From positions 1 to 9,840 of the forward strand of contig CAYJWL010000029.1 in the NCBI GenBank assembly GCA_964373855.1: a DNA stretch of 9,840 nt, written 5' to 3'. A model generated the notes under the pieces. The model did not search any database, was not told where the DNA came from, and saw nothing but the letters and a program-made list of their open reading frames with translations. How positions within the stretch are numbered: the first letter of the stretch is position 1; every line of letters begins with the position of its first letter. This stretch comes from CAYJWL01 sp964373855. GTDB taxonomy: Bacteria > Patescibacteriota > Andersenbacteria > UBA10190. Positions 1 through 4,223 of the stretch are shown here, piece after piece. The position numbers and the translations under genes are program-made.

Positions 1-170
1 TTGGTCTTGTCAGAAACCATCTCCAGCGCGTCGTATACTATCTTCTGCGCCACGCTTTTTTTACCATCCAGCATGATGTAATTGATAAACTTGGACAGCG
101 CCAGATTCCCGTGCTTGGGATCTGGCTTCAAGTATCGTCTATTCTTATATACTCTCTTTTTTCGCGGCAT
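1..170 (-). CDS. rpsG: 30S ribosomal protein S7 (uS7), N-terminal part, cut by window start
   Basis: Primary 16S rRNA-binding protein that organises the 3' (head) domain of the small ribosomal subunit. The minus strand reads from the ATG at 168-170 as MPRKKRVYKNRRYLKPDPK, followed by an LALSKFINYIMLDGKKSVAQKIVYDAL-type segment, which is the typical S7 N-terminus (basic tail, then the first helix). About 56 residues are visible and the rest lies outside the window. It follows rpsL by 98 nt on the same strand, the usual str-operon order rpsL-rpsG. No Shine-Dalgarno sequence is visible; the leader just upstream is made of AT-rich 7-nt repeats (177-204). The identity is clear despite truncation. 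Confidence 0.95.
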   Translation of the reverse strand, partial: MPRKKRVYKNRRYLKPDPKHGNLALSKFINYIMLDGKKSVAQKIVYDALEMVSDKT

Positions 171-176
171 AAATAG

Positions 177-207
177 TAGAAAATAGAAACTAGAAAATAG
201 AAACTAG
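177..207. repeat. 7-nt tandem micro-repeat in the rpsL-rpsG gap
   Basis: Four perfect heptads TAGAAAA TAGAAAC TAGAAAA TAGAAAC occupy 177-204 and a partial TAG follows. On the transcribed strand this gives a U-rich stretch (GTTTCTA/TTTTCTA) that ends a few bases before the rpsG start. Looser AATTTCC/AATTTCT/TAATTTCT units continue at 241-262, up to the rpsL stop. Confidence 0.85.
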
Positions 208-268
208 GTTACAGCGAGTGCGAATATTAGCAATGTTCATAATTTCCAATTTCTTAATTTCTAAGCGA

Positions 269-688
269 CTAACTCTTCGGGCGCTTTGCGCCGTAGCGGC
301 TGCGGCCTTGGCGGCGAGCTTCAACTCCACTGGTATCAAGCATGCCGCGCACAATCTGATAGCGGACTCCCGGCAAATCTTTGCGGCGCCCGCCGCGGAT
401 GATGACTATGGAATGCTCCTGTAAATTGTGTCCTTCGCCGGGAATAAAAGCGGTTACTTCCATACCGTTCGAAAGCCGCACACGAGCCACTTTCCGCAGC
501 GCCGAATTTGGTTTCTTCGGTGTCATCGTTTTTACCTGCAGGCACACTCCCCGCTTGAACGGCGATCCCTTTGGCAATGGTACCGGGCGGTCCTGGAGGA
601 CATTAAAGGCACGCTGCAGGGCCGGCGATCTTGATTTCTTTGATTTGCGCCGGCGGGACGTTCTTACAAGTTGATTAATGGTAGGCAT
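269..688 (-). CDS. rpsL: 30S ribosomal protein S12 (uS12)
   Basis: Decoding-centre protein of the small subunit, target of streptomycin-resistance mutations. The 139-residue product starts MPTINQLVRTSRRRKSK and carries TMTPKKPNSALRKVARVRL and GEGHNLQEHSIVIIRGGRRK / DLPGVRYQIVRG, the conserved loops at the decoding site. The lysines of the PKKPNS loop and the aspartate of KDLPGVRY are the wild-type residues usually mutated in streptomycin resistance. An insert between the SPAL and KRGVC motifs (about residues 28-44) makes it longer than the ~124-residue E. coli form and close to the ~138-residue form of low-GC Gram-positives. The ATG at 686-688 is chosen because MPTINQ is the family start; an upstream in-frame ATG would add ten unlike residues. 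It has no Shine-Dalgarno sequence. rpsG follows on the same strand. Confidence 0.97.
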   Translation of the reverse strand: MPTINQLVRTSRRRKSKKSRSPALQRAFNVLQDRPVPLPKGSPFKRGVCLQVKTMTPKKPNSALRKVARVRLSNGMEVTAFIPGEGHNLQEHSIVIIRGGRRKDLPGVRYQIVRGMLDTSGVEARRQGRSRYGAKRPKS

Positions 689-730
689 GGTGTGAAAACT
701 TGAAAATAGAACATGCAAAATGGGCCTAGA

Positions 731-765
731 CCTAATTTTCAGCTTCTAATTTCTTACCTTCTAAT
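731..765. repeat. Degenerate 7-nt micro-repeat in the rpsL leader
   Basis: Heptad-spaced units CCTAATT, TTCAGCT, TCTAATT, TCTTACC, TTCTAAT run through the leader upstream of rpsL. It is less regular than the copies at 177-204 and 4188-4215. Confidence 0.5.
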
Positions 766-772
766 AACACAA

Positions 773-787
773 CACCGCAGGGCGGTG
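773..787 (-). terminator. Small GC-rich hairpin between the M50 protease gene and rpsL
   Basis: CACCGC (773-778) and GCGGTG (782-787) form a 6-bp stem with a 3-nt loop. On the minus strand it is followed by TTGTGTTATT, which is T-rich but not a clean T-run. It lies 79 nt past the protease stop, so it could terminate that transcript. It also lies just downstream of the proposed rpsL promoter, so it could instead be a 5' leader hairpin of the S12 mRNA. I cannot decide between these. Confidence 0.4.
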
Positions 788-797
788 CGTTACCAAC

Positions 798-826
798 AAG
801 CTACCAATTTCGTCTGATGGCGTCAA
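798..826 (-). promoter_or_regulatory. Candidate promoter for rpsL-rpsG
   Basis: On the minus strand TTGACG (826-821) is a five-of-six -35 match. After 17 nt it is followed by TAGCTT (803-798), a weak -10 keeping T, A and the final T. Predicted transcription start is near 791, about 100 nt before the rpsL ATG. The spacing is ideal; the weak -10 limits confidence. Confidence 0.4.
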
Positions 827-865
827 GCGCGGCTGGCTGGGCCTTTCTCTGGATTATCTTTACCG

Positions 866-1528
866 CTAGAAAAGCCGGAACCCCGAAACAATTTCTACTA
901 AGCGCATGGCTGGCTCAAAGACAAAACGGCCGAGCAATCCTCCGCCAAGCAGTAACACAGCAATTAATATGATCAGGCCATACTGTTCCAGTATTCGCAC
1001 TACATCAGGGCGCCTGTCTAAAAACAGGTAGAGAATCTTTGATCCATCAAGCGGCGGAATCGGAATCAGATTAAAAAACATAAGAATCGCGTTCACCCGC
1101 GCCAGAGTTAAGAATAAAAACGGGAGGGCGGTTTCGGCCGCAGAGACACGGGCCAGCAGCCCAAAAATAACTACTAGTACTAAATTTGTCAGCGGTCCGG
1201 CCAATGCTACCATAACCGGTCCCCATTTCCCGTGGCGCAAATTAAAGTAGTTAACCGGCACCGGCTTAGCCCAACCGAAGACAAATCCGGTACCGGACAT
1301 AATAAGGAAAAGAGGAATGAGTATGGTGCCCCACAAATCAACATGCTGAATAGGATTGAGCGATAGCCGGCCGGCATACTTGGCGGTGGGGTCCCCAAGC
1401 AGGAGAGCAACATAGCCATGAGCCACTTCGTGCAAAATTATGGCAATCGCTAATCCCAGTATAACGGCGCCGATCTCTAGAGCCGGAGAAACCTCGCCCA
1501 AGGGCAATACCTGAAAATACATATCCAT
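866..1528 (-). CDS. Site-2 protease family (M50) intramembrane zinc metalloprotease
   Basis: Multi-pass membrane zinc metalloprotease of the S2P/M50 family, compact non-PDZ type. The active-site motif HEVAH (residues 33-37) sits in the first transmembrane helix after LGLAIAIIL. The second metal motif NLIPIPPLDG (153-162, with Asp161) lies in a later helix. GWAKPVPVNYFNLRHGKWG and the VALAGPLTNLVL segment (108-118) are also typical. About 220 residues with some five hydrophobic segments, normal for the short YwhC-like subgroup, whose substrates are mostly unknown. Transcribed toward rpsL, divergent from rpmB. The ATG at 1526-1528 has a second ATG two codons later and only a weak GG-rich upstream stretch, so the exact start is uncertain by two residues. 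Confidence 0.93.
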   Translation of the reverse strand: MDMYFQVLPLGEVSPALEIGAVILGLAIAIILHEVAHGYVALLLGDPTAKYAGRLSLNPIQHVDLWGTILIPLFLIMSGTGFVFGWAKPVPVNYFNLRHGKWGPVMVALAGPLTNLVLVVIFGLLARVSAAETALPFLFLTLARVNAILMFFNLIPIPPLDGSKILYLFLDRRPDVVRILEQYGLIILIAVLLLGGGLLGRFVFEPAMRLVEIVSGFRLF

Positions 1529-1592
1529 TAAAGTCTACCAATCGCACGACGTGAACGCAAAAAAGAGTGCGGCATCACGTCATCAGGATGGG

Positions 1593-1641
1593 TCCTGCCT
1601 TCGCTCCGCTGGAAGCGGGGAGAATGAGCGAACAGGATGTG
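1593..1641. repeat. Palindromic repeat element, short copy
   Basis: Nested complementary blocks: TCCTG (1593-1597) with CAGGA (1633-1637), TTCGCT (1600-1605) with AGCGAA (1627-1632), and CCGCT (1606-1610) with AGCGG (1614-1618) around a GGA loop. Positions 1620-1641 match 2156-2177 exactly over 22 bp (core AATGAGCGAACAGGATGTG), linking it to the larger element there. It lies in the divergent gap between the M50 gene and rpmB. Confidence 0.75.
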
Positions 1642-1692
1642 CCACACAAGATACTATTTGTTTAACCGTAATTCATGCTTTTGCTCATGAGC

Positions 1693-1721
1693 TTGCCAAG
1701 AACTGGGATTTCCGTTATCAA
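1693..1721 (+). promoter_or_regulatory. Candidate promoter for rpmB
   Basis: TTGCCA (1693-1698, five of six -35 bases), a 17-nt spacer, then TATCAA (1716-1721, four of six -10 bases). The predicted start near 1728 leaves a ~24-nt leader containing an AAGG ribosome-binding site (1740-1743) eight nt before the rpmB ATG. Confidence 0.4.
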
Positions 1722-1751
1722 AGGATAATTGCGGCTATCAAGGCAACTCCT

Positions 1752-1952
1752 ATGGCAAAACAGTGTGAAATTTGCGGCAAGGAAAAAAGCATCGGGCATA
1801 CCCGAAAGCTTTTGCGCGGACATTATAATGTGACAAGCAACCGCAGCTTCCGCCCCAACCTCCAAAAGACTCTCTACCAAGGCCGACCAGTTCTGGCCTG
1901 CACGCGCTGCATGCGCACCGCGGTCAAGGCCGGGAAGACACAAATAAAATAA
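1752..1952 (+). CDS. rpmB: 50S ribosomal protein L28 (bL28), zinc-ribbon form
   Basis: Large-subunit protein. The 66-residue product begins MAKQCEICGKEKSIGHTRK and continues through SNRSFRPNLQK, the hallmark L28 block. Four cysteines in two CxxC pairs (Cys5/Cys8 and Cys50/Cys53) indicate the zinc-binding (C+) paralogue type. The ATG at 1752 is preferred over the longer open frame from 1551 because the family starts here and an AAGG Shine-Dalgarno lies eight nt upstream; the extra upstream residues fall in a hairpin repeat and look non-coding. It is a single-gene unit, divergent from the M50 protease and followed at once by a folded element with a T-tract. Confidence 0.95.
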   Translation: MAKQCEICGKEKSIGHTRKLLRGHYNVTSNRSFRPNLQKTLYQGRPVLACTRCMRTAVKAGKTQIK

Positions 1953-1953
1953 G

Positions 1954-2038
1954 TCCGAGATCAAGTGCAGCGCAGGTGACGCGAGGCGGGGCCATAAGGG
2001 AGCTCGGAATTTTATGAGCACTTGCGGAGGGTTTTTTT
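1954..2038 (+). terminator. Structured 3' region of rpmB with T-tract (terminator or small structured RNA)
   Basis: Starts right after the rpmB stop. TCCGAG (1954-1959) pairs with CTCGGA (2003-2008), and CAAGTGC (1962-1968) pairs with GCACTTG (2018-2024). The helices interleave, so they form an H-type pseudoknot or two alternative folds. Seven Ts at 2032-2038 follow the second helix after seven unpaired bases. A terminator is the simplest reading; the length and pseudoknot topology are more than a plain terminator needs. I do not recognise a known RNA family. Confidence 0.55.
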
Positions 2039-2047
2039 ACGGGAAAA

Positions 2048-2190
2048 GCGCCGTCACGCCACATCCTGCGAGCAGATTCGCAGGCATTGTTGGCATGGTC
2101 TTTGCCGAAGGCAAAGCAACAATGCCAAAGCCTCGCAGGCAGTCGCTGGCCTGCCGAGAATGAGCGAACAGGATGTGTCGTGAAAGGCGC
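2048..2190. repeat. Large palindromic element with internal hairpins (MITE/REP-like)
   Basis: Outer arms 2048-2068 and 2169-2190 pair over about 19 bp with one mismatch and a small bulge (CACATCCTG against CAGGATGTG, plus TCACG and GCGCC blocks). Inside are a hairpin with GGCATTGTT (2083-2091)/AACAATGCC (2118-2126) carrying CTTTGCC-GAA-GGCAAAG (2100-2116), and another with GCAGGC (2135-2140)/GCCTGC (2149-2154). Part of the right arm repeats at 1620-1641. It holds no convincing protein; open frames through it are spurious. It lies between convergent rpmB and the tRNA cluster and may help end both transcripts. Confidence 0.8.
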
Positions 2191-2201
2191 CATTCTGTCT
2201 G

Positions 2202-2272
2202 TCGGGGTGCCGGAAATCGAATCCGGACTACACGCACCCCATGCGTGCGTACTACCACTATACTACACCCCG
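2202..2272 (-). tRNA. tRNA-Pro (anticodon GGG)
   Basis: A complete 71-nt cloverleaf: acceptor CGGGGTG/CACCCCG, D-arm GTAT-AGTGGTA-GTAC, anticodon arm CACGC-ATGGGGT-GCGTG, a 4-nt variable loop, and T-arm CCGGA-TTCGATT-TCCGG. The loop gives anticodon GGG with U33. C1-G72 and discriminator A73 fit proline identity. No CCA is encoded: CAGA follows the discriminator on the minus strand, so CCA must be added enzymatically. Confidence 0.93.
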
Positions 2273-2278
2273 GAAAAC

Positions 2279-2320
2279 TGGTCGGAGCGGCGGGAATTGA
2301 ACCCGCGACCTCATCGTCCA
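2279..2320 (-). tRNA. 3' half of an interrupted tRNA-Pro (probably UGG)
   Basis: Minus strand: TGGA then anticodon-stem strand CGATG (2316-2312), variable AGGTC, T-arm GCGGG-TTCAATT-CCCGC, acceptor strand CGCTCCG (2289-2283), discriminator A and an encoded CCA (2281-2279). The T-loop keeps the invariant bases. No 5' half lies directly upstream; the matching 5' half is at 2460-2431, on the other side of tRNA-Pro(CGG). TGG just before the stem suggests the UGG isoacceptor, which would complete the set with CGG and GGG, but the loop is not canonical. Confidence 0.7.
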
Positions 2321-2430
2321 TTACCCTTACACCTTTATTGTCGGGGATGCCGGATTTGAACCGGCGACCTCATCGTCCCGAACGATGCGCGCTACCACTG
2401 CGCTAATCCCCGGGAAAGGCGTGGGGCGGG
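2320..2430 (-). other. Insert splitting the tRNA-Pro, containing tRNA-Pro(CGG)
   Basis: About 110 nt between the two tRNA halves. The left arm (2430-2413) is C-rich, followed by the complete 72-nt tRNA-Pro(CGG), then a right arm (2340-2320). ACGCCTTT (2422-2415) pairs with AAAGGTGT (2336-2329) over 8 bp including one G-U, and CCC (2425-2423) can add three pairs with GGG (2326-2324) past an AA bulge. The insert ends can thus form a helix that continues the outer anticodon stem. Confidence 0.5.
2341..2412 (-). tRNA. tRNA-Pro (anticodon CGG)
   Basis: A complete 72-nt cloverleaf: acceptor CGGGGAT/ATCCCCG, D-arm GCGC-AGTGGTA-GCGC, anticodon arm CATCG-TTCGGGA-CGATG, variable AGGTC, T-arm GCCGG-TTCAAAT-CCGGC, discriminator A. 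The loop gives CGG with U33. C1-G72 and A73 fit proline. No CCA is encoded. It sits inside the two halves of another tRNA-Pro, with which it shares the anticodon-stem and variable-loop sequence. Confidence 0.95.
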
Positions 2431-2460
2431 CGATGCACGCTGCCACTGCGCTACGCTCCA
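2431..2460 (-). tRNA. 5' half of an interrupted tRNA-Pro (probably UGG)
   Basis: Minus strand: acceptor strand TGGAGCG (2460-2454), TA, D-arm GCGC-AGTGGCA-GCGT (2451-2437), G26, anticodon-stem strand CATCG (2435-2431). Invariant U8, A14, G15, G18, G19 and A21 are kept. Similarity to tRNA-Pro(CGG) stops exactly after CATCG. The acceptor strand pairs with CGCTCCG at 2289-2283 (six Watson-Crick pairs and U1-G72 wobble) and CATCG pairs with CGATG at 2316-2312. It begins seven nt after the stop of the coiled-coil gene. Confidence 0.65.
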
Positions 2461-2467
2461 GCGCTTC

Positions 2468-2860
2468 CTATCTGGATTCTAGTACTGTAATGCGTTTTTC
2501 GTGATCGTCCACTTTGTCTTTGACTAGCGAAAGCTCGTCATGATATATCCCGCCGGCCTGATCAGCCACCGGCTCAACCAATATTTCCACGTGTCGCGCT
2601 ACGCGACGATCCACTTCCTCTACAATTTCTTCGGCTAATGTACGTGAGTGTTCTTTCAGTTTCTTGTCAAATTTTGTCTCGAGGTTTACGCCTAGCCTCT
2701 CTTCTTGTCTGTTGAGCGCCTGTTGCAGCATAATCTCCTGCTTTTCGAAACGGGCTTCCATTTTTTTATCAATTCGCTTCTCCAGATGAGCTTCCAAATC
2801 TGATCCGAACTTTCGTAAATCCCGCATCATAATGTACTGGTTGGCAGCCTTCTTTTCCAT
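2468..2860 (-). CDS. Hypothetical coiled-coil protein
   Basis: About 130 residues from the ATG at 2858-2860 (MEKKAANQYIMMRDLRK); a later start at MMRDLRK is possible, as is an upstream ATG at 2876-2878. Most of the protein is strongly charged and helical, with heptad-like spacing of hydrophobics: LEAHLEKRIDKKMEARFEKQ, a central LNRQEERL / LETKFDKKL stretch, EEIVEEVDRRVARHVE, and a C-terminal DKVDDHEKRITVLESR coil. No signal peptide, transmembrane segment or catalytic motif is visible. I recognise no family; the composition resembles small coiled-coil hypotheticals with no known function. It is divergent from pcm, shares a palindromic -10 with it, and runs into the tRNA-Pro cluster seven nt after its stop, so it may be cotranscribed with the tRNAs. 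Confidence 0.7.
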   Translation of the reverse strand: MEKKAANQYIMMRDLRKFGSDLEAHLEKRIDKKMEARFEKQEIMLQQALNRQEERLGVNLETKFDKKLKEHSRTLAEEIVEEVDRRVARHVEILVEPVADQAGGIYHDELSLVKDKVDDHEKRITVLESR

Positions 2861-2871
2861 CACACTATAGT
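2841..2871. promoter_or_regulatory. Candidate bidirectional promoter with palindromic -10
   Basis: ACTATAGT (2864-2871) is its own reverse complement, so TATAGT (five of six -10 bases) is present on both strands. On the plus strand TTGGCA (2841-2846) gives a five-of-six -35 with a long 19-nt spacer. On the minus strand no good -35 is seen. Predicted starts fall within a few bases of the pcm ATG (2877) and the coiled-coil ATG (2860), implying leaderless or nearly leaderless mRNAs. Confidence 0.45.
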
Positions 2872-2876
2872 ATGCC

Positions 2877-3515
2877 ATGGCGCAAACGGCGGAACAACTC
2901 ATTCAGGAGCTCAGAGCGGACGGGGTTCTGAAAACACCACATATCATAGAGGCGTTTTACGCCATTGACCGCACAGATTTTGTGCCGGAAAGTTTTCGTG
3001 ATGACGCATATGTGAACGCTCCCCTGCCCATCGGCCATGATCAGACAATTTCTCAGCCGTTCACGGTTGCCTTTATGCTCGAGCTGCTCCAGCCGAAGAA
3101 GGGTGATAAGGTGCTGGATATCGGCGCGGGATCGGGTTGGCAAACGGCGCTGCTGGCATACATGGTCAGAGGCAGTGATAAGCCGGGTACAGTTTACGCG
3201 CTCGAAATTGTCCCCGAATTATGCAAGCAGGCAACGACGAATCTAAAGAAATATAGTTTTATTGAAAAAGGAATAGTTCAAGTGCGCTGTATGAGCGCGC
3301 AGCAGGGACTGCCCGAAGCAGCACCGTTTGATAAGATCATCGCTGCCGCCGCGACGGATGAAATCCCTTCAGCCTGGAAAGAACAGCTACAAACCGGCGG
3401 GCGGCTCGTTGCACCCGTAGGCTGGGGTTTAAGTCTGCTTAGCAAAAGAGATAAAGGCCGGTTCGATCAGGAGGTTTTCCCCGGCTTCGCCTTCGTCCCG
3501 TTTATTAAACAATGA
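2877..3515 (+). CDS. pcm: Protein-L-isoaspartate O-methyltransferase
   Basis: Cytosolic repair enzyme that methylates L-isoaspartyl residues in aged proteins using S-adenosylmethionine. The 212-residue product is the normal family size. GHDQTISQPFTVAFMLELL (53-71) contains the substrate and active-site segment with the TISQP motif. DIGAGSGWQT (81-90) is the SAM-binding motif I, VYALE (106-110) ends with the acidic residue expected to bind the ribose, FDKIIAAAA (151-159) is the post-I strand, and GGRLVAPVG (174-182) and FVPFI (206-210) match the C-terminal part. The ATG at 2877 keeps the usual N-terminal helix (LIQELRADGVLKTPHIIEAF). No room exists for a ribosome-binding site if the nearby TATAGT is the -10. 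It is convergent with ndk; stop codon TGA. Confidence 0.95.
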   Translation: MAQTAEQLIQELRADGVLKTPHIIEAFYAIDRTDFVPESFRDDAYVNAPLPIGHDQTISQPFTVAFMLELLQPKKGDKVLDIGAGSGWQTALLAYMVRGSDKPGTVYALEIVPELCKQATTNLKKYSFIEKGIVQVRCMSAQQGLPEAAPFDKIIAAAATDEIPSAWKEQLQTGGRLVAPVGWGLSLLSKRDKGRFDQEVFPGFAFVPFIKQ

Positions 3516-3548
3516 TGCCGCCACTGGCGACATCGCTTCTGCCTCTTA

Positions 3549-3598
3549 ACCTAACAACTGAAAAAACCAATAACAGATCACTGAAACTAATAACTATT
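3549..3598. repeat. Degenerate ~7-nt micro-repeat between pcm and ndk
   Basis: The convergent pcm-ndk gap is AT-rich with recurring CTAACAA, CTGAAAA, CTGAAAC and CTAATAAC units at about 7-nt spacing. ACTGAAA...AATAAC occurs twice (3557-3574 and 3580-3594). No clear terminator hairpin is seen in this gap. Confidence 0.5.
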
Positions 3599-4180
3599 TC
3601 ACGCTCCCCACTTCGGGTCATGGAGCACTTTGTCCATGACAGTCTGGTATTGGTAAATTTCCTGATCGGTAAACCACAGCTTTATCTCCCGTGTGGCTTC
3701 TTCAGCATCACTAGAAGCATGCATCAGATTTCGGACTGCGCGGTTTTCGACATCGGCTTGAGCAAAATCATCAATGGTTAAATCACCGCGGATTGTGCCA
3801 ATGTCGGCAGTTAAAGGGTTTGTGCCGCCAATGATGTTCCGCACAGTCTGAATAGCTGTATTGCCTGCCAGCACCATGGCGACAACCGGCCCGGAAGATA
3901 AATATCGAATATTGGTCTCGCGGATGCGCAGGCCGATTTCCAGCGCGGCGCCGCTTAAGACCTGGCCGTGCTCGGCTGCGTTCTTTAAAGCCTTTTCTCC
4001 GACCTCCGTATTATATTTTTCAGAGTCGGTGTAGTGCTCGCCTACCAGTTTATGATCCGGCCACACCATTTTCATCGCCACCGTTTTAAGGCCGGCCTGC
4101 TCAAACCGATTCATTATTTCCCCAACCAGGCCGCGCTGGACGCCGTCCGGCTTAATGATAACAAGGGTTTGCTCGATCAT
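3599..4180 (-). CDS. ndk: Nucleoside diphosphate kinase, long form
   Basis: Transfers the gamma phosphate from NTPs to NDPs through a phosphohistidine, balancing nucleotide pools. The N-terminal strand and lysine motif VIIKPDGVQRGLVGEI lies at residues 7-22. The SSGPVVAMVLAG strand (95-106), a VRNIIGGTNPLTADIGTIRG segment at 113-132, and the catalytic histidine in RNLMHASSDAEEATREI (150-166, His154) are all present. At 193 residues it is about 50 longer than the usual ~140. Most of the extra length lies between residues 41 and 92 (a GEHYTDSEKYNTEVGEKALK-type segment), with a short C-terminal extension (KLWFTDQEIYQYQTVMDKVL). The ATG at 4178-4180 is preceded by 7-nt repeats rather than a Shine-Dalgarno. 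It reads convergently toward pcm and ends with TGA. Confidence 0.95.
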   Translation of the reverse strand: MIEQTLVIIKPDGVQRGLVGEIMNRFEQAGLKTVAMKMVWPDHKLVGEHYTDSEKYNTEVGEKALKNAAEHGQVLSGAALEIGLRIRETNIRYLSSGPVVAMVLAGNTAIQTVRNIIGGTNPLTADIGTIRGDLTIDDFAQADVENRAVRNLMHASSDAEEATREIKLWFTDQEIYQYQTVMDKVLHDPKWGA

Positions 4181-4215
4181 AATAGTTCGTAATCAGTAAT
4201 TAGTAATCGGTAACA
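4181..4215. repeat. 7-nt tandem micro-repeat directly upstream of ndk
   Basis: Heptads CGTAATC, AGTAATT, AGTAATC, GGTAACA run from 4188 to 4215, preceded by a looser AATAGTT. On the transcribed strand this reads as GATTACT/AATTACT units ending at the ndk start codon, where a ribosome-binding site would be expected. Confidence 0.8.
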
Positions 4216-4223
4216 AATGAAAT

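Noticed and set aside
1551..1751. Upstream in-frame extension of rpmB to 133 residues
   Set aside because: The extension reads through a hairpin repeat, and L28 starts at 1752 with a Shine-Dalgarno and the family N-terminus.
1924..2321. Minus-strand open frames through the palindromic element
   Set aside because: They have Ser/Arg/Ala-rich composition without any domain, and the reading frames follow the repeat arms; they are spurious ORFs over structured DNA.
2173..2406. Plus-strand open frame across the tRNA cluster
   Set aside because: Its translation is the well-known antisense-tRNA artefact (AGIEPATSS, MPDLNRRP); the minus-strand tRNAs explain it fully.
3519..3529. Hairpin terminator after pcm
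   Set aside because: The CGCC/GGCG stem is only four bp and no T-run follows.
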